64,000 nucleotides of DNA from Acidobacteriota bacterium (GCA_016710075.1 JADJLO010000005.1:1-64000), one strand, 5' to 3'. Shown: positions 49,549 to 59,992, numbered from the stretch's first letter. Notes: a model not told the origin generated them from the sequence alone. Numbers and translations are program-made.

Positions 49549-50786
49549 TCAGTTTCGCCCGATTTTCAAACGTTCTTTTCCTTTGGCAAATGACGACAAA
49601 TCCTCGGAAAAAGTTACAACCTTGTGAGTTGAAAGCTCCATTGCCGCAATTACAGCAATGGATTTATTAAGAGCCAATACGGGGTATGCGACGCCCTCGT
49701 GTTCCGTGCTGCGTCGAACCAGCCCTGTTATCGAATCGAGTAATCCCCAAACGCTGAAGGTTTTTTGCGAAGCATCGTCCCAGGCAACGAAAATCCTGCC
49801 GTCTGCGAGAGTGGCCGAATGTGAGTGTTTTCCGATCTTCTGCTGAGGATCGAGCAGCTGGCGTTGAGTGAATGATTTTCCATGATTTGATGAAGTCGCG
49901 TAATAAAGCCCGGGACGCTCACCCCCACCCATGAACCAGATGAGAGCCGGATGCCCTGAGCTGTTCAAAGTCAAACTCGGTCCCGCGACCGGGCAGCCGG
50001 CGATCTCCCACTTATCATCGCTGACGGCAACCGGCATAAAAGTTTTCCCGCCGTCTGATGAGCGGGCAACGATGACATCACGAAACATCTTTCCGCTGCG
50101 AGGGACCGTACGATAAGAAAGATAGAGATTTCCGGCCTGATCCACCTGCAGGTTAGTGCGGCAACATTCGCAAACATCGGTCAATATTCGGCGATCACGA
50201 GAGAATGTCTTGCCTCGATCCGTCGATACCGCGAGCCATATTTCAGCTCCAGGATCCTCTTTCTGCTTGTTGCGCTCATCGATCCATGCGATGTAGATGC
50301 GGCCCCTGGCGTCAATGGCCATGGATTGAAAGGCGTGTCCGGCAGGCTCACCGGCTCCGTCAGAATTGATGGTCAGTGCAGGCGAAAAAGTTTTGCCGCC
50401 ATTGAGAGAGCGTGAGAAGAGGATATTGCCTTTCCACTTGCCTCGCTCGTTAGCCCACGTAACGTAGAGTTCTCCCTGCCGGCCGACTATGACTTTCGGC
50501 GGATTTTCGTTTCTGACAGTGGCATCTCCCGGACGGTCATTGACCCTTACAGGCGCACTAAAATTCACACCGTCGTCCGAATGGCGCAGCATTACATTGC
50601 ATTGGTTATCGAGGCGGTCAATGAATGCCAGATAAAAACCTCCTCGATTATCGCCAGCCAGAAAGGGGTTATACTGGCCATCCCCGGTGCGCTAATGGCG
50701 TGTTGATGCGTTTGAGCCGTCGCAATTGAGAACCCAGCAATCATTAAACCTGATGCAATTATTGTTTTCCACATAGAAATTCTCAT
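49549..50786 (-). pseudogene. BNR-repeat sialidase-like exported protein with Cys cluster, frameshifted
   Basis: Exported beta-propeller of about 412 residues with a signal peptide (WKTIIASGLMIAGFSIATAQ). Asp-box-like repeats are clear: SLNGGKTF, STDRGKTF, SSDGGKTF, SSNHGKSF. Between blades it has DVCECCRTN (about residue 205) and later AGCPVAGP, a Cys set not expected in true sialidases and suggestive of a metal or disulfide site. The catalytic Arg triad and Tyr of sialidases cannot be confirmed. The frame changes at the CCCC run 50682-50685, where DGQYNPFLAGDNRGG is in the other frame; one added base restores it. The ATG at 50786 follows GAAAAGAGAAAAA. It follows the TonB receptor and precedes the MECC protein. 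Confidence 0.8.
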
Positions 50787-50804
50787 TTTTTCTCTTTTCA
50801 AAGA

Positions 50805-50828
50805 GGCGGTGATCCTGGAATCACCGCC
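50805..50828 (-). terminator. Hairpin between TonB receptor and BNR gene
   Basis: A 9-bp stem, GGCGGTGAT (50805-50813) with ATCACCGCC (50820-50828) and a 6-nt loop, followed on the minus strand by CTCTTTGAAAAG. The weak T-run suggests partial termination or an mRNA-stabilising 3' hairpin, which would lower expression of the downstream genes relative to the receptor. Confidence 0.55.
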
Positions 50829-50860
50829 TTTCCAGTGCCTGCAATCGGCAGCCTCGAGTC

Positions 50861-53688
50861 TCAGTAAGTTATCCTTAACCCGAACTGTATTTGTCTTGGA
50901 TCAGCCGCTCCGGTCGCCTGCCTGAATGTCGGAAGAGGTGTTGCACCCGTGCCGATTGTCGCATTCGGCAGTTGAAGATTGGCTCGGTTGAACAGGTTGA
51001 AGGCTTCCGCAATCACTTCCAGACCGTAGCGTTCACTGAATTTCATGCGACGGCTCAAACGCAGGTCGAAGGAAGCGAAATCAAATCCCACACCAGTGTT
51101 ACGTCCGACACCGATCGGGCGATCGTTGACGCTCGTATCGAAATTCCTGTCTGTTCCAAGCAGAATATTGAAAGGCAGGGCAGATCCATAACGGAAGACA
51201 GGATTGAGCTGAAATCCACCGGCTATTTTCCGCCACGCATTGCCAGTTCGCGACACAGGGAGAGCGAGTGTGGCGCTCAATGCCACGACGTGTCGCTGAT
51301 CATTGTCGGACAAACCCCGGTCGTCGCGCAGGTTGGCATTATTTTGAGGCGTGAAGAAGAACGCAGATCCGGTTGTATCGATCGCCTTTGATAAGGTATA
51401 GGAGAGTCTGCCGCCAAACCAGCTAGCGAACCTGCGGTTTATCGAGACAAGCAAACCGTTGTAGTAGGAGTCACCGGAGCTTTCATAGCGGCTCATGTTT
51501 CCGAAATTCGGATTCGGGCGCCCGAGGTTGGGCACGCCGAGACGATTGGCATCGGCGGCTGTCAGCGTCGGCACGTTGACGTTTCGCGAAAGAATCAGGT
51601 GAATCCCTCTGGTTCTCAAATAACCCGCAGCAATCGTAGTATGCAGATCCAGCTGCCGCTCGATCTGCAAACTGGTCTGTTGTGAATAGGCGTTACCTAT
51701 ATTCGGATCGATCGTCGTGATTGCCGGCAGGAATCCGGTCGGAAACGCAGTTGCGACATTGGGAAAAACCGGAGCGTCCGCCTGTCCGAATGAGAACTGG
51801 GCAACCTTGTATTTCGAGCCGTCGCGCTGAAGTGCATTGGATGTGGCTCTGAGAGGAATCCGATCATAATAGACGCCGTAATTCGCGCGAATGACCGTCT
51901 TGCCGTCGCCGGGCGCCCAGGCAATTCCAAGCCTCGGAGCCACATTGTTCTTATCGGTATTGATCGGATCGGGGAGAAACTGCAGGTCGTACCTCAGTCC
52001 GAAATTGATCGTTAGATCGCGCCTTGCTCTCCACTCATCCTGAACGAAGAATCCGATGTTCGGATTTGACTGGAAGAGGCCAGGAATTCCAACTGCCTGC
52101 TGGTAAGTGACATAACGCCCTGCCTGCAGATTCGCAACCGATGAGAAGGTGTAGACACCCTGCAGTGCGCCGGGGAATGTGATATTGACGCGGTTTAATA
52201 GACAATCCGCACCGAATTTCCAGGTGTGAGCGCCTCGCCTTGTAGTTACATTATCGACCAGCTCAAACAGGTCTATGTCACGCCCGGTAGGCGAAGAGGT
52301 AGAAGTTCCAACGTTGGCGGCGCCCGAGATTGTTATGGCAGGCCCGGTCAGATCGTTGGCCGGCGCGACCAGACGGCTGTGCGTGTATTGAAACCTCGCT
52401 TCGTTCGCGGTGTTGGGCGAGAGTGTCGCTACTTCACTCAGAGCAAATGTTTGATCTCGATTATCAAGCGATGTCCCCGGCTTGTAGCGCTCAAGCCGCC
52501 GACTCCACGAGCATTGACGCTGCTGATGTCATAAAAACTGTAGCGAGCCGATAATAAGTTGGAATCATTGAGGCGGTGATCGCCACGCAGAAAGAAATTC
52601 GAAGTGTCGTATCCTGTCGGCACAAGTCCGGTGCTGACCCGAGGACCAGTATACTTTATCTGATCGAGGACAGTATTGATGGCTGTGACGTTTGCCGGCA
52701 GGATCGTTACTACCGTGGCATTGTTGAGCCGGGTCTGTTCGAAATTGGCGAAGAGAAACGTCCGATCGCGCCTGAGAGGACCGCCTAGTGATGCTCCATA
52801 TTGGGATTGAGTGTATGGTCCTTTGGCCGTCGAAAGAGGATTACGGGCATTGAGTCTCTGGTTGCTGAGATACCCATATGCCTTGCCGTTCCATTCATTC
52901 GAGCCGGATCGGGTGATCACGTTGACTATTCCTGCCGAAGCCCGACCGAATTCAGCAATTCCGCCGGAGGTGATGACCTGAAACTCGCCAATAACTTCCT
53001 GACTGAAGAAAGTACCCGGCAGGTCTGCGGCATCATCGTTGGCCGAAAGACCGTCAATAACAAACCCATTATTTATGTTGCGTTGCCCGGCGATATTGAT
53101 CTGAGCCCCCGGCACCGCGGAAGTCTCGGCGAAGCGCTGGTTCGCGACAGGGTTGGCGCGCGTCACTGCGGGTGTGAGTGCCGCCAGATCGAGGTAGTTT
53201 CGACCATTAAGCGGGAGATTTTCGATTTCGCGCGGGGAGACTGTCTCGGCCACCTGCGTTCGGACGGTCTCTATGATGTCCGCTCCCGAGACAATATTAA
53301 CCTGTATCGTTACGCCGCTGACTTGCAATCTGAGAGGAATGTTCAGCGATTGCCCTACCGTCAGAGTTATCCGCTGTTCGATAGGCGCAAACCCCCTGGC
53401 TGTCGCTTTCACTTGATAGTTACCCACCGGCAGATATAAAAAACGATAGCGGCCCTGATCGTCGCTATTGACAGTCCAATTGAGATTCTTGTCGAGGTTG
53501 GTGACCGTAACAACAGCCCCACTAACAACTGCTCCACCCGCATCCTCAACCCACCCGCTGAGCGAGGCAAATGTCACTGACTGCTGTGCACTGACCGGGA
53601 TCAGACTTGCCAGCATCAGGATCGACAGGCATAACAATCTGATTCCATGGACTGAAATAGCGCCGCTTAAGCATTTTTGATTATTCAT
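50861..53688 (-). pseudogene. TonB-dependent receptor, Oar-like, frameshifted
   Basis: Outer-membrane receptor of about 942 residues. The N-terminal half has a signal peptide, a carboxypeptidase-regulatory domain (LSGWVEDAGGAVVSGAVVTV) and the Oar-type plug (IENLPLNGRNYLDLAALTP; GNGFVIDG-like NNGFVIDGLSAND). The barrel half continues in another frame from TSLDNRDQTFALSEVATL and ends with QIQFGLRITY. I translated the bridging 530 bp and it is fully open, so only one base is missing, at the CCCC run 52475-52478. Oar-like receptors carry varied large substrates. It stands between the 187-residue Cys-rich protein and the BNR protein. Confidence 0.86.
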
Positions 53689-53745
53689 TCATCTTTCCTT
53701 CGTGCTAAAAACAAAAAACATAGAGGGGACCACGCGACAACCGAT

Positions 53746-54309
53746 TTATAGTTGCAAACAAGCACCCACAGCCTCCATAAACTGCTGATGACATGGAATG
53801 CTTTGCATATGAATCTTTAGCGTGATCTTTTGAACAGGCTGTTTTTTACATGAAGGAAGCTGGGGAGCGCGAGGTATGGACGAGTATTCTGTAATCGTGT
53901 CGCGCGCAAAATGACTGGTCCTGATGAATATCAGTGGCGTGTTACTGAATGAGATCGCGTATTCTGAAACGCAGGCCTTGGCGTCTGACAGATTCTGAAA
54001 CCCCGATGGTAATTGCGCGCACTGCGCCGGGCAGGACGATGACATGATCGAGGCCGATATCGCAGAGTGATGAGACTTTCCTGCGAATTCTTCATTCTCA
54101 ATGCCTTCGGAGTTGAGAGCTTCTATCCCGTCAGGCGAATGGGAACTTATGCAATAACAGACGCCGGCGTTGATGCAGCACTCCATACCGCAGGTGTCAG
54201 GCTCCGACAGCATCAGATTCACCGCCGGCGCGAGTGAACAGAACAGCAGTATACATAGGGCGATCATTACTCGCGTTATGTATAAAATTTTCCTGCCGTT
54301 AGTGATCAT
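53746..54309 (-). CDS. Cys-rich membrane protein with MECC motif
   Basis: Protein of 187 residues: an N-terminal helix (VMIALCILLFCSLAPAVNLM) followed by EPDTCGMECCINAGVCYC, then about 130 residues of soluble, presumably periplasmic sequence with scattered Cys (SSSCPAQCAQLP, SCKKQP, IPCHQQF). The E-P-x-x-C-x-M-E-C-C-x4-G-x-C-x-C-type element is shared with the 72-residue protein at 49299, which otherwise differs. It lies 8 bp after the upstream TonB receptor stop and 57 bp before the next receptor, so all are probably cotranscribed. No named family recognised; metal binding is my inference from the cysteine spacing and neighbours. Confidence 0.68.
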   Translation of the reverse strand: MITNGRKILYITRVMIALCILLFCSLAPAVNLMLSEPDTCGMECCINAGVCYCISSHSPDGIEALNSEGIENEEFAGKSHHSAISASIMSSSCPAQCAQLPSGFQNLSDAKACVSEYAISFSNTPLIFIRTSHFARDTITEYSSIPRAPQLPSCKKQPVQKITLKIHMQSIPCHQQFMEAVGACLQL

Positions 54310-54317
54310 AAGAAATC

Positions 54318-56693
54318 TTAACGAAACTCAATTTTCAACCCGCCGCTCCAGCGTCTGCCATAACCAAAATGGGTCCCTTCGAAGGGATTGCCAAAGTTAT
54401 AAGCGAATCCCCTGTTTGCGATGTTCATGATATCCAATTGAACCGTGGTGGCTACTTTATCACTTTTAAACAAATCGATGCCAGCCGAGAGGTTGAAGAT
54501 TGTACGGGGTTTGACGCGACCGCGGTCGAAGTTGACGAGTTCGGCGCCGGGGGCGGACTTCAGCTCTTCGAGGCGATCGGCATCGACTTCAAGAGGCACG
54601 CCGCTTTCGTGCCTGCCGGTCAGGCTGAGCAACAAGCCGGAGCGCTGATGGTGATAAACGATTCCGAATGCGCCGGTATTTCGCTGATCCTGATCGGGGA
54701 TGAATTTCGTGCCGGGACCTATTTCGATGAACTCTTCGCTCAAAAAGAGACCGCCATTTATCGGCCCCGTCTGCAGAATGCGCATGTTGGTATAACTCAG
54801 CCAGCCCGACCATCCCGGCAGCTCCCGGCGCTCGGGCACATCCAATCTCACGTCAACCCCGCGTGAAAACCCGCTGGTCACGCTGTTGGGAAAGATTATC
54901 GTCGTGTTGAAGAAGACGTTCGGATCGCCGACATTTCGAAAATTGCGCCACCAGCCTGCAGCATCAAGTCTGATCCAGCCGCCGATATCCTGGGCGAAGC
55001 CGGCCTCCCAGGCGGAAAGCTTTTCAGGATGAATGTCCGCGCCGCCTTCGCCATGCCCGTCATCGAAAGGCGACAGGCTGCGGGCGAGAGCAGACGAAGA
55101 GAGCAGCAGATTGTCCACCTGCGGCGGCTGGTAGAGCCGGTTGAAAGATGCCCGCAGCGCAGTCTTCGTCTTTGGAATGAAATAGACGGCTCCGAGTCGC
55201 GGGCTCAATTGCTGATCCGACACCAGCAGGCTGGAGTGATCGTATCGCAGCCCGGCCATCACGGTCAGATTTCGCAGCGGTGAAAACTGATCCTGCAGAT
55301 AAGCCGAAAACTGACCGCGAACGCGCCGATCACGAAATACAAATGGATCGTCATCGTCGAATTTAAGGGCTGCTTCGCTGATATCCCGGTCTTCGGCCAC
55401 ATCTTCATCGGTGATGTAAAATCTGAAATACTCGCGCGGAGCGATGCGGGAGGCTTCAATTCCGGTTTTTATTATGTGGCCTCCGCGCTGATGCGTCAGG
55501 CTGGCAATCACGCCGGCCCTCGAATGAGCGCGATCCTGCTCGGCAAAGATCGGGATGTCTTTTTCACTGCCAAACAGCCTTGATTCATGCCTGCGGTAGT
55601 ATGCTGCCGCATTACCCACGGTCTCGGCCGAAAACAGGTGCTGCCAGCTCGCAGAGAAGTTTTTATCGCGAAGTTCCTGCCGCTGGTGCTGACCGAAGAC
55701 TTCCTGAACCTCGTCATTTGGCACACGGAAATCCGTGCCGTTGCCTGAGGCATTGAACAATACTGTGTCACGCAAGGTTGGATGCCAGTCGGAGCGCAGG
55801 CTGAAATTGGCCGAACCCCCACGGTTATTGAAATTTCGGGGGTCCACGGGATCAAGAAACCTGTCCGAGCCGTTGGTTGCGACATTTGCAAAAATGCCGA
55901 ATTTTTTCCCGAAGCTGCCGCCAAAAGCCGCGGCGATGTCTCTTGTGCGAAAATCGGCAAGTCCGGCGCGAAGAACTCCATAAACATTCCGGTCAATGCC
56001 CGATCGGGGTTGAACGATGACTACACCGGCGTTTCGCCCGCCGAATTCAGCCGGGATATTTCCGGTAATCACCTGAAGCGAGTTGATGGTGTCGGTGTCG
56101 AAAGAGCTTGCCGAGACGCTGTCGAGGCGATCGACTATCGGGATGCCGTCGAGAACATATAAAATTCCGTCATCCACACCGCGAATGTGGACCAGCCCGT
56201 TATTTTCAGTCGCCATCCCCGGAGTCGTCGCGATCAGTTCCTGCAACTGCCGGCCGCGATTGATCCGCGGCGCCCGCTGTATGATCCCGGCGGTCAGAGT
56301 CGTCGAACTGCTCGGCGAATCGGCATCGATCAGTTCACCACTGGATTGAATGTCTACCTGCTCGCTCGTTCCGACAACATTCAGACTGATTGCCAGCTCC
56401 AGCGGCAGGTTTGAATTGACCGTGACTGTCCGCGTGACCGTGTTAAATCCCGGCGCTTCGACTTTCAGTGTGTAACGATTGAAAGTTACATTGTTGAAGA
56501 CAAATCCGCCTGTCGCATCAGTCACTACCGCAAGGCTCTCCCCGTTGATCGACGCACTCAGACGCACCCCTGCTCCAGCCACCACTGCTCCATTCTGGTC
56601 AGTGATGCGGCCTCCAATCGTTCCAATCCGGATCTGCGCAAACGCTCCTGCCGTCATCAACAGCAAGACTAAAATGGATAGCCTGATCGACAT
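54318..56693 (-). CDS. TonB-dependent receptor with carboxypeptidase-regulatory domain
   Basis: Outer-membrane receptor of 791 residues. Signal peptide (LSILVLLLMTAGAFAQ), carboxypeptidase-regulatory domain (IGGRITDQNGAVVAGAGVRL), plug (INRGRQLQELIATTPGMATE; VHIRGVDDGILYVLDGIPI; LQVITGNIPAEFGGRNAGVV) and barrel ending GRRWSGGLKIEFR. The start at 56693 follows GAGGAACAAATACAG; the longer ORF begins within the leader. It is the first gene of the operon that runs through both Cys-rich proteins to the terminator at 48714. The ligand is not known. Divergent from the 2-oxoacid oxidoreductase genes. Confidence 0.9.
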   Translation of the reverse strand: MSIRLSILVLLLMTAGAFAQIRIGTIGGRITDQNGAVVAGAGVRLSASINGESLAVVTDATGGFVFNNVTFNRYTLKVEAPGFNTVTRTVTVNSNLPLELAISLNVVGTSEQVDIQSSGELIDADSPSSSTTLTAGIIQRAPRINRGRQLQELIATTPGMATENNGLVHIRGVDDGILYVLDGIPIVDRLDSVSASSFDTDTINSLQVITGNIPAEFGGRNAGVVIVQPRSGIDRNVYGVLRAGLADFRTRDIAAAFGGSFGKKFGIFANVATNGSDRFLDPVDPRNFNNRGGSANFSLRSDWHPTLRDTVLFNASGNGTDFRVPNDEVQEVFGQHQRQELRDKNFSASWQHLFSAETVGNAAAYYRRHESRLFGSEKDIPIFAEQDRAHSRAGVIASLTHQRGGHIIKTGIEASRIAPREYFRFYITDEDVAEDRDISEAALKFDDDDPFVFRDRRVRGQFSAYLQDQFSPLRNLTVMAGLRYDHSSLLVSDQQLSPRLGAVYFIPKTKTALRASFNRLYQPPQVDNLLLSSSALARSLSPFDDGHGEGGADIHPEKLSAWEAGFAQDIGGWIRLDAAGWWRNFRNVGDPNVFFNTTIIFPNSVTSGFSRGVDVRLDVPERRELPGWSGWLSYTNMRILQTGPINGGLFLSEEFIEIGPGTKFIPDQDQRNTGAFGIVYHHQRSGLLLSLTGRHESGVPLEVDADRLEELKSAPGAELVNFDRGRVKPRTIFNLSAGIDLFKSDKVATTVQLDIMNIANRGFAYNFGNPFEGTHFGYGRRWSGGLKIEFR

Positions 56694-57077
56694 CTGTATT
56701 TGTTCCTCACCAAAAACCCTTGCAAACATTCAATGATTCCTGAATTATTACAGTCGGACCCCGTCTCAGGTTACATGGTTTTCCCCGTTGCTATCTTTGA
56801 CCTTGAACCCAACAATCGTGTGAATTATCCACCTTGATCCCGACTTTTGGAATTTCACCTGTGCATAGTTCCCCAACAACTCCGTTATTTTACCCATCCG
56901 TGCTTTTATTGTCTCCCTCCTTCTCCCACCTAACTGCTGTAAACTCAACATTTAATATTATTAATAATCTACTGTAAGTCTGGCATAGTCCTTGCAGAAC
57001 ATATCACCCAAATCCTGTCTTAATTTACCCAATTTTATTGAAAAATCTTTGAACTCTCTACCACCGGAGTTACGGAT
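56694..57077. other. Divergent intergenic region, 384 bp
   Basis: It contains the promoters of the TonB receptor operon (leftward) and the ferredoxin oxidoreductase genes (rightward). An AT-rich core at 56950-57060 includes ATTATTAATAAT and a lone CTACTGTA half-site near 56970. One short minus-strand ORF lies inside and is listed separately. No other structure was recognised. Confidence 0.55.
56766..56951 (-). other. Possible small protein, 61 residues, unrecognised
   Basis: ATG-started frame reading MGKITELLGNYAQVKFQK then SRWIIHTIVGFKVKDSNGEN. The composition is protein-like (amphipathic, few rare residues), but there is no strong ribosome-binding site and no family recognised. It ends 73 bp upstream of the TonB receptor start on the same strand. 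May be a chance ORF. Confidence 0.25.
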
Positions 57078-57341
57078 ATGAAAACAGAAGAAAAAAGCCC
57101 ATTGGACCGAGGACTGGTCGAAGTTTCGGAAGAAGAATGCAAGGGATGTGGATTATGCGTGGAGGCCTGTCCTCTGCATGTCATGAAGCTGAGCGATCGA
57201 TTCAACGGACGGGGGTATCATCCGGCCACATATCTCGGCTCGGGATGCACCGGTTGCGGAATCTGTTTCTTTGCCTGTCCTGAACCTGGGGCCTTGACCG
57301 TTTTGAAACTGGAATCGGGCACGCAGGCTGTGGCCGCGTAA
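57078..57341 (+). CDS. korD: 2-oxoacid:ferredoxin oxidoreductase delta subunit (2x4Fe-4S)
   Basis: Ferredoxin-like subunit of 87 residues with two 4Fe-4S motifs, CKGCGLCVEACP (about residue 21) and CTGCGICFFACP (about residue 62; CxxCxxCxxxCP each). It relays electrons from the thiamine-bound intermediate to free ferredoxin. It opens a three-gene set with the alpha and beta-gamma genes downstream on the same strand. The symbol follows the KorDABC convention; VorD would be equally defensible, since substrate preference (2-oxoglutarate or branched 2-oxoacids) cannot be read from sequence. Confidence 0.88.
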   Translation: MKTEEKSPLDRGLVEVSEEECKGCGLCVEACPLHVMKLSDRFNGRGYHPATYLGSGCTGCGICFFACPEPGALTVLKLESGTQAVAA

Positions 57342-57409
57342 ACCGGCCGTGATTTCAAGTTTATCCCCTGAACGAATCATCAAGGAAAGAGCGATGGGAG
57401 GACAGAGCA

Positions 57410-58510
57410 ATGGCAAAAGAGCTTATCAAAGGTAATGAGGCCGTCGTGAAAGCGGCAATTCTGGCTGGTTGCCGATCTTTTTATGGGTATCCGATCACGC
57501 CGGCGAGCGAGATCACGGAGTCGGCTGCCAAATATTTCCCGCTTGTGGGCGGGACATTTCTGCAGGCGGAAAGTGAAGTGGCGGCCATCAATATGGTATA
57601 CGGCGCGGCCTCGGTCGGTGAGCGCACAATGACCGCATCATCAGGACCTGGAATCAGCCTCATGCAGGAAGGGATGTCCTATCTTGCCGGTTCGGAACTT
57701 CCCTGTGTGATCATCGATGTCACGCGCGGAGGTCCGGGACTTGGCAACATCGCCCCCGAACAGAGCGACTATCATCAGGTAGTCAAAGGCGGAGGGCACG
57801 GAAATTATCACACCATCGTGCTGGCGCCTAACTCGGCGCAGGAGATGTGCGATCTGACCTTCCTGGCATTTGATCTGGCCGATAAATACCGCAATCCGGC
57901 AGTTGTCATGACCGACGGCTTCATCGGGCAGATGATGGAAGGTGTCGAATTCCCGACTGAAATGATCATCCCGCCGCCAAAACCCTGGGCCGTCCGCGGC
58001 AATAAAGAGACGCGCCGCAACTTGATCTCTTCAATCTACATGTCGCCGGAAGATCTCGAAAAGCACCAGCTCCACCTTGAAGCGAAATACGCAGTCGCGA
58101 ATCGCGGCGAAGAAATGTATGAAAAATACAGGACCGAAGACGCCGACATCATTGTCATCGGCTACGGCATAGTCTCGCGCATACTCAAGACGGCAGTTGA
58201 TCAGGCAAGGGAGATGGGCATCAAAGCGGGCCTTTTCCGCCCCATAACTCTGTGGCCGTTCCCGGACCGCGAGATATCCATTCTGACTGAATGGGCGAAA
58301 GCATTCCTGGTTGTAGAGTTGAGCAACGGGCAGATGGTCGATGATGTTCGACTGGCGGTCAATGGCCGCCGCAAGATCAATTTCTATTCGCGAGTCGGTG
58401 GGATCGTGCCGACAACAGAAGAATTATTGAAGCAGATTATCATAGCCAGCGAGGAAGAAAATGTACGTCAAAGCTTATCAAAGACCGAAGAGTTTTTATG
58501 GGCAGTTTGA
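57410..58510 (+). CDS. korA: 2-oxoacid:ferredoxin oxidoreductase alpha subunit
   Basis: Pyrimidine-binding/alpha subunit of 366 residues. GNEAVVKAAILAGCRSFYGY and PITPASEITESAAKYFP mark the N-terminal domain I, SSGPGISLMQEGMSYLAGSE the conserved cofactor-proximal loop, and VIGYGIVSRILKTAVDQARE the transketolase-C-like domain. It oxidatively decarboxylates a 2-oxoacid to acyl-CoA together with the beta-gamma subunit. The most similar annotated group is VorB (3-methyl-2-oxobutanoate) and KorA (2-oxoglutarate). Its 3' end overlaps the next gene by 50 bp. Confidence 0.9.
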   Translation: MAKELIKGNEAVVKAAILAGCRSFYGYPITPASEITESAAKYFPLVGGTFLQAESEVAAINMVYGAASVGERTMTASSGPGISLMQEGMSYLAGSELPCVIIDVTRGGPGLGNIAPEQSDYHQVVKGGGHGNYHTIVLAPNSAQEMCDLTFLAFDLADKYRNPAVVMTDGFIGQMMEGVEFPTEMIIPPPKPWAVRGNKETRRNLISSIYMSPEDLEKHQLHLEAKYAVANRGEEMYEKYRTEDADIIVIGYGIVSRILKTAVDQAREMGIKAGLFRPITLWPFPDREISILTEWAKAFLVVELSNGQMVDDVRLAVNGRRKINFYSRVGGIVPTTEELLKQIIIASEEENVRQSLSKTEEFLWAV

Positions 58511-59890
58511 TCGCAAACCCGGCGACCACGTGACGACGCATTACTGCCCGGGCTGTGGTCACGGCAATCTGCACAAATACATTGCTGAAGCGATCGACGA
58601 TTTCGGCCTGCAGGATCGCACAGTGTTCGTCAATCCGGTCGGCTGTTCGGTCTTCGCCTACTATTATCTCGATGTCGGCAACATTCAGGTCCCGCACGGG
58701 CGAGCTCCGGCAGTGGCGACTTCCGTCAAACGTTCGCTCCCCGACAGCATCGTTATCAGCTATCAGGGCGACGGCGACCTCGCCGCCATCGGCGGCAACG
58801 AGATCATGCACGCGGCAAACCGCGGCGAGAATATCACCGTCTTTTTCGTCAACAATGCCATTTACGGCATGACCGGTGGCCAGATGGCGCCGACGACACT
58901 GATCGGCCAGAAGACAATCACTTCGCCGCAGGGGCGATCGGTCGAGCGCGAAGGCTTCCCGCTGCGCGTGAGCGAGATGCTGGCGACTCTCGAAGGCCCG
59001 ACATACATCGAGCGGGTCGCTCTGTTCGACAATAAATCGCGGATGAAAGCCCGCAAGGCCGTTCGCAAAGCGCTGCAGAATCAGATAGAGGGGCGTGGCT
59101 TCTCGCTCGTCGAGATCCTCTCGCCCTGCCCTACAGGCTGGGGAATGCAGCCCGGCGAAACATGCAACTGGATCGAGGAGAGACTGACAAAATTTTTCCC
59201 GCTCGGCGTGCTCAAGGATGAGTCAGCCACTCGCGAAGGATGGACAAGATACCGTGAGGTGGTGCCGGCTGATCAGATTCCCTCAATTCTGGAACTACCC
59301 GAAGAAAACCAACAGGATAATCTCCAGGAGTTCGCTCAGCCTGAAGTTCCGGCGTGCTACAGAAATCCTCAGATCAAGATCGCGGGTTTCGGTGGCCAGG
59401 GATTGCTCTTTCTCGGCAAACTTCTGGCTGAAACAGGGATGCGCAGCGGATATCACGTCTCGTGGATTCCGTCATACGGTCGGAGATGCGCGGAGGCACT
59501 GCCAATTGCCAGGTCAATATTTCGACCGAACCGATCGGCTCGCCACTGGTATCTAATCCATCGGTTCTGATCGCTCTCAACCGTCCTTCGCTCGACAAAT
59601 TCGAATCTGAAATCGTCAGCGGCGGTCTCATCATCTACGATTCTTCGCTGATCGACAGGGCGCCGTTACGAAAAGATGTTGAAGTGATCGCCCTGCCGGC
59701 AACGGCAATAGCCGATCAGCTCGGCAGCACCAAAGTCGCCAATATGGTCGCCCTCGGCGCCTACATTGGCAGAACAGGCCTACTCAATAAAGACGGCCTC
59801 ATCAGCCTCGTCAAACATGTATCCAAAACCGACGATCAGTTCCAACTAAATCTCAAAGCGATTAATGCGGGCATTGAGTACAAGCATTGA
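58461..59890 (+). pseudogene. korB: 2-oxoacid:ferredoxin oxidoreductase beta-gamma fusion, frameshifted
   Basis: The beta domain (residues 1 to about 290) binds thiamine diphosphate: HYCPGCGHGNLHKYIAEAI (cluster/TPP region), ISYQGDGDLAAIGGNE and FFVNNAIYGMTGGQMAPTT. A linker rich in Gln and Glu leads to the gamma domain, IKIAGFGGQGLLFLGKLLAE, then SYGPEMRGGTANCQV after the frame change. One missing C near 59481 restores a 476-residue protein. The beta-gamma fusion itself is natural, known from several phyla. The start at 58461 follows AGCGAGGAAGAAA and overlaps the alpha gene by 50 bp. Confidence 0.87.
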
Positions 59891-59922
59891 GTAAAAGCAT
59901 GGAGTTCCGGCATGGGATTCCG

Positions 59923-59992
59923 GCATGGAGTTCCGCCTTCAGGCGGAACCGCTTGGCAACAAAGAGTTCCGCCTGAAGGCGGAACTCCATGC
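59923..59992. repeat. 27-bp inverted-repeat element (REPIN-like), left copy
   Basis: A 27-bp arm (59923-59949), starting GCATGGAGTTCCGCC and itself containing the palindrome TTCCGCCTTCAGGCGGAA, and its exact reverse complement (59966-59992), with a 16-bp spacer. Partial copies of GCATGG/GGAACTCCATGC extend on both sides. An almost identical element lies at 62537-62605 on the other side of the P-type ATPase gene. Confidence 0.88.

Noticed and set aside
56960..56985. Second BlaI-type operator near the divergent TonB/Kor promoter
   Set aside because: Only a half-site (CTACTGTA) is present, without a paired arm at the right distance.
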